Source: Aporrectodea caliginosa
Lineage: Eukaryota; Annelida; Clitellata; Crassiclitellata; Lumbricidae
Direction of reading: 5' to 3'
NCBI GenBank assembly: GCA_020284085.1
Contig: JACEVL010000160.1
Coordinates: 98,501-162,500, forward strand
DNA: 64,000 bases
The notes below the pieces were generated by a model. It searched no databases, was not told the origin of the DNA, and was given only the letters and a program-made list of their open reading frames with translations. A program made the position numbers and the translations under genes. Each line of letters begins with the position of its first letter. Within the stretch, counting starts at the first letter, position 1. This document shows, piece after piece, positions 23,926 through 34,341 of the stretch.

Positions 23926-24812
23926 TTCTATGCTTTATTCTGTCAGTGGCCAACGATAGATGTTCTTTCCTCATGGATGGCCTCAAATAGACTTCTCCTA
24001 AATCCTTCCAAGACTCAGTTTATTTGGCTAGGTGGCCGTCGGCAACTAGATGGTATTGATTTGCTCCAGCTTACTCGGGTCTTTCCTGATATAACTTTTT
24101 CCCTAACGGTTCGTGACCTGGGCCTCGCCCTTGACCAAGAACTTAGTCTTTCTCAACATGTGAACTTGACCTGTCGAAGCTGTTACTATCAGCTTCGCCA
24201 GCTCCGAGTAGTTTCTCGCTCTCTTTCTCATGATGCACTAGTGGTTCTTGTGCATGCCTTCATTACTAGTCGAATTGACCACTGTTGCTCGATCCTCGTT
24301 GGCCTCCCTCTTGGGGTTCTGGGGCGACTAGATCGAGTTCTGCGCTCAGCTGCTCGGCTTATTGGGCGAATTCCAAAATTCGGCTCTGTCTCTGCCTACA
24401 TGCGCGATGTGTTACACTGGCTGCCTGTGGCCCAACGGATCTCATACCGTATTGCTTCTTTGGTTTGACGCAGCATCCTTGACTGTGCTCCATCTTACCT
24501 GCGCAACCTCTGCCGCCCAGTGTCCAATGTTGTAGCGCATCGGGCGCTTCGCTCTGCGACGATGGAGCAACTCCTAGTTCCGCGGGCTCGCTTGACTGCT
24601 AGGCAGTGCCGAGCTTTCTCGGTTGCAGGCCCCTCCATCTGGAATGACCTGCCATCGGAGCTGCGCTTGCTACCTTTAATCAGTCAAACTAGGTTTTATA
24701 AATCACTCAAGTCTTTTTACTTTTGCCGTGGCTGGGCTGGGAGCGCCTCTGAGTAGATTTCTTGAAGGGGCGCTATATAAATTTCCAGAATGAATGAATG
24801 AATGAATGAAAA
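23926..24812 (+). mobile_element. L2/CR1-like LINE 3' half, opposite orientation
   Basis: A plus-strand ORF from about 23,977 has NRLLLNPSKTQFIWLGG, VRDLGLALDQELSLSQH, SCYYQLRQLR, SRIDHCCSILVGLP, AARLIGRIPKF and VLHWLPVAQRISYR. After a frame break it continues to FSVAGPSIWNDLPSELR. The 3' end is GGGCGCTATATAAATTT followed by (GAAT)n (24,789-24,812), the expected L2-type terminus and tail. It is a different subfamily from its minus-strand neighbour and meets it head to head. Confidence 0.9.
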
Positions 24813-24980
24813 TGTCCCTTCGTTCAGCCGACCAGGGTGTTCTTGTCCCCCGGGCTCGTTCCTCTACAACTCGGCAAAGAAGCTTTCGTTTGAACAAGGG
24901 TTCTCCTTTTAGGTCTGGAGCACTACTGATGAGTTTTCCTTGAAGTAGCACTTCACAAGTTTTCATTTATGTTATGTTAT
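24813..24980 (+). mobile_element. Short additional LINE 3' end
   Basis: CCCCCGGGCTCGTTCCTC...TCGGCAAAGAAGC resembles the RARL(T)..Q..F segment before a LINE C-terminus. The piece ends in TTATGTTATGTTATTTC. Too short to classify further. Confidence 0.35.
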
Positions 24981-25127
24981 TTCGTTGGTTGAAATCACGC
25001 TCTTGCAATGTGAAATCAAGATTGCTTCTTCCTCTGGACAGATGTTCTACAAACAAGCAATTCCAATAACAAAGAATTGAAAATCTCGAAATTTCCAAGA
25101 TAGTGCAGTAAAACAAATATCACTCAC

Positions 25128-25339
25128 AGGCCTTTCGTTGAGTTGGAGCCATCAGATCGGAGTCCCAATTGTGCCAACATTGAATCAGACAGACTTGGAA
25201 AGATGGATTCTCTTGGAGAAAATGCAGCCTCACTGAGACTGTCTTCACTTGGATCAGCAGTCAAGTACAGTTCAGAACCAAAGATACTTTGGTCATCATC
25301 TGGTGACTTTGCATTCTCAGAAGCCTCATCTCCAGGTAT
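25128..25339 (-). CDS. Exon 5 (last found) of the 25-32 kb gene
   Basis: The acceptor is TTTATTTGTTTGAAG on the minus strand and the donor is an excellent AAAGGCCT, GTGAGTG. The exon is 212 bp, enters at a codon boundary and leaves with two bases of a codon. It encodes an acidic segment (IPGDEASENAKSPDDDQS ... SDSMLAQLGLRSDGS). The plus-strand ORF across the same bases is its shadow. Confidence 0.75.
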
Positions 25340-28300
25340 CTTCAAACAAATAAAATTAAAATAACAACCAATAAATTCTAAATAAACCCATTACCCATTA
25401 CCCAAATCCAAATGCTTCCTGTGAGTTTGGGTTATTTACGAAATACAATCTGTAAACAAAATGTTCACGATTGTACATGAACAAGTACACTCCTTCAACA
25501 CCCAGAAATCCAAGTAAACAAAGTAGGTTTGTTACTGCTTCCTTGTCTAGCACAGACCCAGTTTACAACCATGAGTTATGCATATATTAGAAACAGCCAG
25601 CTACGTGAAATCCATCCTTTGCTGATGGGTGACCGGCAGATATTTACTCCGATCCTAACCGACTCATCAGAGCAGACAACAGAATTTTTTTCTACTGAAG
25701 AGAAGAAAAAAATAGTCTGGAGGCAGCGATTGGTATGAAGCATTAGTGAATTCATGTTTCTTAGCATTATGTAGCGTATGAGGGCAAAAATACATACATA
25801 TATACAAGCATGCATACATACATCCATACATACATGCAAGCATGCATGCATACATACATACATACATAAATACATACATACATACATATACACAATTATA
25901 CATACATACATAAATACATGCTTACATGCATACATAAATACATGCCACTGTCAGTACTGTCATTTGTCCAGTTACCTATAAGACAGGTTTCAACAACAAC
26001 TGGGGAGGGGTTTAGGGTAATGGCAAAACTGAAACGAAGAGCAAAAGATCAGCGCGGACACGGGATCGCTTCCCATTACCCTCCCAAAGGTCGGTCGACT
26101 CAGTCTTTTATTCGCCAGACGGTGTTGGTAAAATGAGCAGTAGGACATGATTGGCTGAAAAACAGTTAAATTTGACTCCCGTAATAAGTTGTGATCACCC
26201 ATTCATACTAAGAATTGTAATCATACTGTGGTGTGTCAGTTTGAAATAATAAACAAAGATTATATTTTATATAACAGTATCAACATCAACAACAAAAGTC
26301 TATTAGAAGCTGACACCATAGAAACTGATATATCTTGAATATGTTACCTCAGCATTGTTGCAAATATGCCGCATCTCCTGCAAGGACTTTCTTCTGGCCT
26401 TTCCAAGCGATGAAACTTTATCCACAGCTGGTTCTGCTTTGGCAGCCTTTGGTTTCAGATCTGTACGAATATCTTCCATCTTATCGAAAGAACTTTGGCA
26501 GATGTTTGAGAGGGCGCTAGGTGGCGATCGATTTCTGTCCTCGATTGGGAAGGACTTTTTGGCACCGGTCGTAGATGAAGGAGATGGAAGTTCAGCACTA
26601 CAGAATCATAGACAACAGTCACACTATGAACATACAAACTGAAATAGAAACCTGAGAACAATAATAATTTTCCAAGTTCTGGAACTTAAGGTTCTGGATA
26701 ATAGACTTGGATTTTTGGGCTCCAGGACTCGGACCTCATTTATTTGTTTCATCATGAGTATCTTGCAAACAGAAGTCCACAAAAATAAATTCACACGTTT
26801 CACTATTTGTCACAGATTTCAACCAAACAAGATATTCATGCTTCTCATCAAGGACCTTAAGTACAAATAACCACCAAAGATTTCTCTAAGCTTATTTTAA
26901 TCATGATTATATTCACTAAATGTAAACTGTAAATGTATTCGATTTTATATAGCCACTGCCCTCAACCCTACTGATTTTACATAAATTGATCAGGTGAGAT
27001 ATTTCACCACTGCTGCCTGTTGAATAGGTGCCAGTGCAACACCATTTAAGGTGCTAGCCCTAGATTTAAATCTCTGAAATAAGACACCTTCGGGAAGCGA
27101 ACCAGTCTGCACACTGAGTATGGGATGCAGCCTACACTCTAACCAGTGTATTTACCTGGTCATATTTATAAATTTCCAAACAAAGTAAGCATGAAACTAA
27201 ACAAATCTTAGATTCATAAATATTAAAGCAAAAGCATTTTATGAAAGAATAATTGCAATATAACCATCAGGTACATCCACTGAAACTTAAAACATAATTT
27301 TCTTATATTTAACATAATACCAGATTAATTCAATTTAGCTGTTTTTATTAAAGACATTTCAACTTTGACACATTTGCATCTCTTTAAATGCTATCTGCTT
27401 CTGGCAGTGAGCTTAAAGGCACACGCAACAGCATCAAATGCATTGCACATTGCTCAACAACACTACTGCCATCTAGGGAGTGACTTGGATGCTAGAGGTT
27501 TGAATAATGTACACTGTTGAAGCGTCCTGTTCGATAGCGCATTGGATAACATCTGGCACAGAGAGCGTAGGGCGGATATGCTTTGTAGGCTGCTATTAGC
27601 ACCGTGTATTGCAGGCTGTATGTTCTGTTAGTAGTTAAGATTTAAATTGCATAACATGTAAATGTACAGCGCAGTGCGTTTGTTAGGCGCTTCAATAAAG
27701 AAAAGATTATTATTATTATTATTATTATTATGCAACTCACGAAGCAAAGAAGCAGAAAAACCAGCTCGATAGCTTGGATTCATTTAGACATTAAATAACT
27801 GTCACTATGGTTTCTGTTTGCATCCAAGAAAGTAGACAAATTTCAGTAGTTAAGAATCAGCTTCTGTACTGTAACAGAGGGCCAAGCAGAAGTTGTTACT
27901 TCTATTAATCAGACAGTTGTTTCACGCTAATTAATTAGGCATAATTGATCAAGCCAATCTATTAAAGTAACTTAAAACTTCAAATAAATTGATTTGGTGT
28001 GAAGTTTATTGAACACCTATAACAAATGATATCACAGTCATTCAAAGAAAATATTATAGGCATCCAAAGCTGAGATGAAAAGGACAGCATGTCCTCCTAA
28101 TAGGATGTCAACTAATTTTTTATAACAGATTTCATGATGGTATTTCCAACAATTACACATTTCATAAGTTTTTGTATAACTTTGTGAATGCAGCATTATG
28201 TGAACTTTTTCGCACAAAAAGCCAAAAGCGACCAAAAATTAACACTTTAAGCACCATACATTGTACAAATATCATTCTATAAAAGCTACAAAAAACGATA

Positions 28301-31300
28301 TAAAACGAAACACAGAATAGAACATACACATACGCTGGTGCATTGGTGGCATGTCTGTCCAAAGTGAAACTACGAATTTATTAGATGATATATTATGCAC
28401 CACTTAAACTGACGTGCAGTGGGTACATCTGCCATTGAGGCACTTAACAGCAATTTGATTAGAATGTTGCACCTGCACCCAGTGTGCCGGGAAGATTTTG
28501 TGGTCTACTATGTACCCACTCAAACAAAACAACATCGAATCATAATAATCATTTTCGAGGCCATGATCTGGGTTATATAGCACTGTCTGATTCTCTCCTT
28601 AATAATCAAATGGATGAAATACTAGGTTATTCAGTAAAGTAACAGTATCCTCCACATCATTTACAGGCTCACTTTGCACTTCTGGGAACATAATGGCCAT
28701 AATTATATCAATCACACGCAAACATTAAAATCAACTTAAGGTAGCTTTCTCTTCTGGAACACAATTGAACCCAGGGCCTTACTGTGATTTCCACTGTTCC
28801 ATCCTTCCTAGCAACAATTATAGTTAAATGAAAACCAGTGGTATAGTTTAACATAACACCATTAAGAGTGATCAGTTAACTATGTTCTCACCAATTTCGT
28901 CGTCTTGGAGAAAACGTGTCTTCTTTAGTTGATTTGTCTGTGGCTAGAACCATACTCTTTCGTTCGGCTCCATTTGCTGCTAAATATGGTGACTGTACAT
29001 GTGATGACAGCTTAGCTTTCTCCAAAGATGCAGGCGAAGGAGGAGACATCCCAGGCGCAGCTGTTGTTGCTTTACGAACTTTGGAAGGTGATGAAGAAGG
29101 CTGAAAGTTGGCAGGCAATCGTGACAGTGGAGACTTAGAAGCGTTCTGAGAGTTACTGCCTGGACCCTCTGTCAGTTCCTCTTCAGTGAGGGTCGATAAA
29201 CAGCGCCTCCTGCTCGGTGACGAACTGAAATAAAAAATTTAACAATTATTCAGTGTCTGTTCAGAGCAGATAGGTAGCGTAATGAAATAATAGATGATTT
29301 ATCTGATTTATCTAGCATTAAATAAAGATAAATTAACAAAGCGAATTCCTAATGCACCTCTGTACCTTGACTTCAGATTCACAAGCCACATATGAAATAG
29401 GCAAAATCTGTTTACATATGACACAGCTTCAGAGTTTGCTTAGCCATTTGGATTGCTAGCGTAACTGAATCTATATAGGATCCATCTAGTGCATCTTAAG
29501 AAATCGCCCACACATGCATTGCTGACCAGTCATATCTGCACTTCAGCCAAAACATTCAACCTGAGAGCAATGCCTTCGATTAATACTTAATGAGGTGTGT
29601 AATAAATGAACAATTACATTCCCCTATCTATAGATGTAATCTGCTTATTGTAACAAGTTGTGTCCATGACAACTTGGTCATTCAGAATAAACGAATGTTG
29701 ATTGATTGATAAATGCTTAAGAATATGACCTTATCAACAATAGATCTCAAATTTCAGAAACTTTAGTATCTTTAGCATTGGAGAAGACGGGTCTATGCAA
29801 TTTTAGCACATTTATACATGAATTACCTATATATTATACAGTGCAATCGTAAATATAAATGTAAATAAAATTCAAATCTTTACATATTTACATTTACAAT
29901 GGCACATCTAAAATATACCTTACCAAATCAATGGCTGTAAGCAACTGGAAGCAGAATTCTGAACAAATAGAATTTACAAACACAGCTTTTAAACAATATT
30001 CGTATAAATAACAAACTATTACCCATGCTCTTGGGAGGCACTGTTCTGACTCATGAATTCTGTTGCATTCTCCCTTTTCATGTCCATTCCTGGTTTGAAC
30101 ACAGTGTCAATCTCAGCCTCAGATATTGTGAAAGACCTATAGCTAGGCTGTTTGGAAGACTCTTCGTGATTGGACGACACTGAAGACTTTCCACGTTTCA
30201 AAGAACTCTCAGGAGACAAGTTAAATGGATATGGTGGTGGAAGAAGATGCGGGACCTTAGTCGAAGCTGAAATTTTTGAGGATAATCCAGACGGAGGAAG
30301 TTGCAATTCGTGCTGGACTGGATAATAAGGCAACGGCTCGAGAAGATCGGAATGTGCGCTTCTACCGAGAGCATAGAGTTCGTCGTAGTCAGGTGCACTG
30401 CCTCCTCTTTCGATCGCTTTCTTAAAGCTTGGTGTGCGATAGACGTTAAGGGGATTGTCGGTCTCCTCGGGACTGCTCAGGTCCTCGGCATCGTACGATG
30501 ACTCAATGATCTGGACACTTTTCCGACATGGATAATGCGGAAGATCAGAACGTGAGCTCGATGAGCTGATCTCGACTCCGCTTGTGCTCGATCCAGTGGA
30601 CGTGTTGATCGGTGTGTGCTTGTGCACAGCAAGGCGCGGCGTCGATTTCTGGTTTTGATGTCTTGTTGGGCACTTTGTTTGGTCAGCTTTTGGTGGCACT
30701 GCAGCTGATGCTGACGGTGGTCCACTGCTAGACAATTGAAGATAATTTTTTGGCACCTGTCTGAGGAGACCTTGTGAGTCAGTGGCATGAAAGATTGCAT
30801 CAACGGAAGGCATTTGCTGGACAAGAGGATTGCATCGAGGCTGTTCCGACTGACTTTCGTCCAACTGAAGATTCTCTGAAAATAACGACACAGTCACCTC
30901 TAAGGCAGCTCTAAAGCTGACAAGCGCTCAAACACAGAAATGAAGAAGTACATTAGAAAAAAAATATGAAATAATAAATAGTATGACATACATGTACCAA
31001 TGAAATAATAAACAGTATGACATACATGTACCAGTCTTGATGTATTCTGTGCTAGTCCAAATGCTATACTGTTATCACATTTCTTCCATCAATTCCTTCA
31101 TCCACCCATTTCTAGAAGCATTTAATTCAAAATTGAAGACCGAGTGCTGCATTATTTTTCATCACAATTGCTACGAACACCCTAATGAAATATAAGTGAA
31201 TCACATTGTCTATAACTCACAATATTTGCAATTTCTCAAAACCGAAAACAAGATTAATCTCATAGGTTACTGAATTGTCCTCTTTTTTCTCATCACCTCA

Positions 31301-31890
31301 GTTCTAAGCGCTACCCACTGTAGCTGTTTACTGTCTACCCATAGCTTCCCATTTGAAAATAGTAGGCGGTTTGAAAATCGATCACACTGGATTGAGTAGA
31401 CGAGTGATGCACGGTCAAACTCGGGAGCTTATGTGTACAGCGTATATTGTGTATAATATTCGTATAGCTGCATATAGTAGGCCTACTAATCTAGTAGGCC
31501 TGTCTCAGTTCAGTTCCTTATCTGTCCCGCATCATAGCTGTAAACAGTTTCAGCGTGCTACTCAGCTATAATTAATGACTGCAGTAACAGTATTCCCCGA
31601 CAGAAAGAAGTTGAACCCAGTGAATCAGTGATTTCAATATTTTGTTATGAATAAAACTGAAAAAGACTAATGGAAGCTGGACAATAACAACAACAAATTA
31701 AACAATCATATGTAGGGTACTGTAATATTATCTGTAGCTCACGAGTGTTCCCGCATCACACTGACACATCCTCGCTCATTCAATCACTGTCACTGTCAGT
31801 GGGTCGTATTATAGGCATAATATTTTATTCTGCCATGTCAATGTTACCTGCACCAAAATCGTCATCACTCGAGTCTGAATGATCTGCCAT
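25128..31890 (-). CDS. Five-exon gene encoding a Ser/Pro-rich, probably disordered protein (partial at the 3' end)
   Basis: Five segments on the minus strand join in frame: 31,890-31,848, 30,875-30,023, 29,224-28,892, 26,597-26,348 and 25,339-25,128. All four introns (972, 798, 2,294 and 1,008 bp) are GT-AG, and every junction keeps phase. The reading frame is open for 563 codons plus two bases. The product starts MADHSDSSDDDFGA and is rich in Ser, Pro and charged residues. It has no predicted membrane segment, signal peptide or domain I can name. Recurrent patterns such as SPSRRR, FSPRR and KARRKS are basic/serine motifs that kinases could use, which is inference. The last exon found ends in an incomplete codon, so further exons lie below 25,128, beyond or within the LINE cluster. 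I could not match the protein to a family; a cytoskeletal or cell-cycle phosphoprotein would fit the composition but is a guess. Confidence 0.75.
25690..25780 (-). repeat. Partial (TTC)-tailed SINE end
   Basis: AGAGAAGAAAAAAATAG is followed by GGAGGCAGCGATTGGTATG and CATTAGTGAATTCATG. This is the tail-proximal part of the family at 20,435-20,735 (GAGGCAGCCATGGGTATG ... GTTAGCAACTTCATTTC). Confidence 0.55.
25788..25945. repeat. (TACA)n microsatellite, imperfect
   Basis: ACATACATACAT runs broken by TGCA and TAAA variants. Poly-(Met/Tyr/Cys/Val) and (His/Thr/Ile) ORFs on the two strands are products of the repeat. Confidence 0.95.
26348..26597 (-). CDS. Exon 4 of the 25-32 kb gene
   Basis: The acceptor is GTCTATGATTCTGTAG and the donor AATGCTGAG, GTAACAT. 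The exon is 250 bp: one base completes a Cys codon, then 83 codons follow. It encodes AELPSPSSTTGAKKSF ... LGKARRKSLQEMRHICNNAE. The C-terminal part is the least disordered stretch of the protein and may form a helix. Confidence 0.75.
26660..27515. other. Intron sequence (intron 3, left part)
   Basis: Within the 2,294-bp intron 26,598-28,891. Near 27,080-27,150 the minus strand has GGTTCGCTTCCCGAAGG, a B-box-like motif seen also in the SINE at 12,326-12,465, suggesting an old SINE fragment. Confidence 0.45.
27520..27731 (+). repeat. tRNA-derived SINE with (ATT)n tail, lacking its B box, in intron 3
   Basis: GATAGCGCATTGGATAACAT, GGCGGATATGCTTTGTAGG and ATGTACAGCGCAGTGCG match the copy at 6,431-6,692. 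The segment carrying the GTTCGAGCCC box is missing here. The tail is (TTA)n at 27,707-27,731. Confidence 0.85.
28892..29224 (-). CDS. Exon 3 of the 25-32 kb gene
   Basis: The acceptor AAATTTTTTATTTCAG is very good and the donor AAATTG, GTGAGAAC is good. The exon is 333 bp (111 codons' worth) and symmetric, entering and leaving with two bases. It encodes SSPSRRRCLSTLTEEELTEG ... SRLPANFQPSSSPSKVRK ... KEDTFSPRRRN. Composition is Ser/Pro/basic. Being phase-symmetric, it could be skipped without a frame change. Confidence 0.8.
30023..30875 (-). CDS. Exon 2 (large) of the 25-32 kb gene
   Basis: The acceptor is TGTCGTTATTTTCAG and the donor CAAGAGCATGG, GTAATAG. The exon is 853 bp and encodes 283 full codons. 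Landmarks in order: NLQLDESQSEQPRC near the start, SSSSSRSDLPHYPCRKS, SSYDAEDLSSPEETDNPL, VYRTPSFKKAIERGG, APDYDELYALGRSAHSDLL, LLPPPYPFNLSPESSLK and SQNSASQEHG at the end. Tyrosines in acidic settings (SSYDAED, DYDELY) could be phosphorylation or docking sites. No stop interrupts it, unlike the many shadow ORFs. Confidence 0.85.
31848..31890 (-). CDS. Exon 1 coding part of the 25-32 kb gene
   Basis: ATG at 31,890 opens MADHSDSSDDDFGA and the exon ends GGTGCAG, GTAACATT, leaving one base that completes a Glu codon with exon 2. In-frame upstream ATGs exist (for example CTGATGTGGATGCCAATGG), so the true start could lie a few codons earlier. The acidic N-terminus and matching phase support it, but at 43 bp it is the weakest exon. 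Confidence 0.55.
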
Positions 31891-31925
31891 TGGCATCCAC
31901 ATCAGACTAAAGTGGCTCATCATCA

Positions 31926-32190
31926 TCACCAGAATCGGATAGCATGTCATCAGGCTTGCTGTCTAATGCGCTGACACTGCTTGAGATTGCTGCCACCTTT
32001 GCTGGTGGTTGGGATCAGGCACCACTTATTGCGACTTAACATGTATGTGTTGACCGTGTCATTTATTTGTTGAGCCTTCAGCATACGTTGAACAATCATT
32101 TTTGGCTTGGCCTTTCGGCCGGCAGTCCAGTCGAATTTTGTCAACATGCTTTCTGCAGGACTTTCAGTAAATTTTCTCTTGACTACATTG
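31926..32190 (-). other. Unassigned coding-like segment upstream of exon 1
   Basis: The minus strand carries KRKFTESPAESMLTKFDW, then AGRKAKPKMIVQRMLKAQQ, ending at a stop. A shifted frame over the right half reads KPDDMLSDSGDDDEPL before another stop. It may be 5' untranslated sequence, an older coding exon or a decayed gene piece. It sits directly upstream of the five-exon gene. Confidence 0.3.
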
Positions 32191-32194
32191 ATAT

Positions 32195-33888
32195 CTGAAT
32201 GAGTCGCCTAATTTCCATGACAGATACGTGCTCAACTGTGCATTATTACTCGACTTGGTCACCTTCGAAGCCACTGTTGTTTTTAAATAATTCCTGAAAT
32301 TATTGACGTTACGAATGACATCATGCGGCAAGAGGTGTCAACCGTGTTGTCATGGCCAATCATATTGCATGAAATTGGAGTGATCAGTTAGCAGTCATTA
32401 GGTTACAGAATACATTCACCGCTGCCACAAGAAAGCAAATTAAAGTAATGTAAATTATGTAAATAAAACAATGGTTTGGTTCTAGGTTCGTCTTGGAGTC
32501 TAATTCATCAAGCAACGGATGATGGTACTATACCTCTGGCTAGGTGAGCGATTTACCGCTCATGCCAACCTTTGCTAGGCGAGCGACCAAGGAGAGCGAT
32601 CGATTGCTCGCCTAAAATGGGAAACTCTGAGTTTACTTGTCTGACCATTCAGTTTGAACTCTAAGAAACCTGACTGGAACTGCCTCATCTATTCGTTTCA
32701 TTTTTATCATGTGTAAGTCTCCAAAATTGCTAAAATTGTTAAACATTGCAATAATATATTAATAAGTTATGGCATGTTTTTAAAATAGAAAATCTATTTC
32801 AGAACATTACTTTAGCACAGATTTCAACCAAAGGATTTAGTACCAATATGTGAAGACTTTGTTTGCTGTTGTCCTGGGTTTCTGCAAAGGCCCAGACTCT
32901 TTCCACGATGAAGCAATGCTGAATCTTCTGACAGACAGAAAGGTGTATCTTTTACCTGCACAAGATATACCATACATGTAAATAAACATCCTGGGCCTCA
33001 AAGTAATAAAATATTTCAGCTAGTTTTATGAAAGAGGATCCGAAGAATGCGAAGAAAACTGTGAAGAAGAACGTGAAGAAGAAAGCAAAGAAGAAAGTGA
33101 ATGAGAAAATGCAAAGAAGAAAATGCAAAGAAGAATGCATGAGAAGAATGCAGTTAATCAACGATATCCGATCTGAATCCACAATTCCTGGCAAAGATGG
33201 ACACTACTGCATTACCAAATGAACTCAATGCCAGTTAAAGCATTTATTAAACCCTTTTTAACTCCCAGACAGCCATTCTTGTCGAGCCCACAGCTAGACC
33301 ATACTTGGCTGCAAATGACAACTAATGGACCGTTATACAGCCAATGTGGGCCCAACTAACAAGGCTCTCACGGTAACTTGTCTCAAAATGCTGTGTACCC
33401 TGGCAGGCTTATGTACTTAAGTGTGTCTGTTATACGTCTCTCTGACAGTGATTGTAATGTTTGTCTTATTCTCCATCATGTCAACCACAGCGGTTGCATA
33501 TCCTGTATAATAGGTCACAATGGTTGAGGGCTCTTGCTCATTTGATGTATTCCTATGCACATGCATCTAAATAAAATGGTTGTTTAGAGGTCACACTTTT
33601 TAGTAATATTTTCCATGTTTATTTTTACATGTAAACAAATCTGCAGAATTTTGTAAACTGTTCAACTAATTTCTACAATCATTATAATCATTCTGTAATT
33701 TTTATTCAATAATTCACGTGCCTGTGCAGGAACTACATGTTGCAAACAAGCATATAAATTTACGCAGCACACAAATTGCCATAAAATGGGTCATTTCCTG
33801 CAAAGTCATCAAGCTTTCAATGTATGACTGTTTTAACTGCTGGACCTTTTGCTCTTATAACAACTGAAATTTCTACAGTGAAGGCATG
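32195..33888. other. Mostly gene-free; short hairpin and a Lys-rich low-complexity patch
   Basis: TAGGCGAGC (32,576-32,584) pairs with GCTCGCCTA (32,606-32,614). At 33,030-33,150 purine-rich AAGAAG/GTGAAG repeats give a Lys-rich ORF that I treat as low complexity. Confidence 0.45.
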
Positions 33889-33891
33889 TTG

Positions 33892-34338
33892 GGGGCCGTC
33901 CATAAATGACGTCACGCAATTTTGGCCGATTTTGAACCTCCCCCCTCGTCACAAAAAGTAACACCCCTTGAAAAATGACGTCACAAAGCTCTGACCCCTA
34001 AAACCAAATTTCCATGGTGAAGCAAAATGCTCTTTCGTGGAACAAATAGGGAGAGCATGCATATTTTAAAATCTGACGGTAACCAAATATTGAAATAATT
34101 AGAAAATTATTAATAATGGTGCCCGTATACATTAAAATAATAAAAAAAGAATGAAAATTTAATACTCACAATTAGTGCTGTTATTGTTAAACTAAAATTG
34201 TTGCTAATTGTTACATTTAATTACATAGACCTGGTGTGACGTCACACCTCTCAGACCCCCTCACCCCCATGTCACACAACATCACAAATTTCCGACCCCC
34301 CTCCCCACTAGGTGCGTGACATCATTTATGGACGCCCC
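33892..34338. mobile_element. MITE with CRE-type palindromes (GGGGCCGTCCATAAATGACG ends)
   Basis: The left end GGGGCCGTCCATAAATGACG and the reversed right end GGGGCGTCCATAAATGATG match apart from one indel and one substitution, and continue into GTCACGC. TTG flanks both sides (33,889-33,891 and 34,339-34,341), a tentative 3-bp duplication. Perfect TGACGTCA occurs at 33,907, 33,976 and 34,237. No ORF. The superfamily is not decided by these features. Confidence 0.85.
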
Positions 34339-34341
34339 TTG

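Noticed and set aside
33030..33222. Lys-rich plus-strand ORF resembling a histone or ribosomal protein tail
   Set aside because: Low-complexity AAGAAG repeats, no conserved motif and no gene context.
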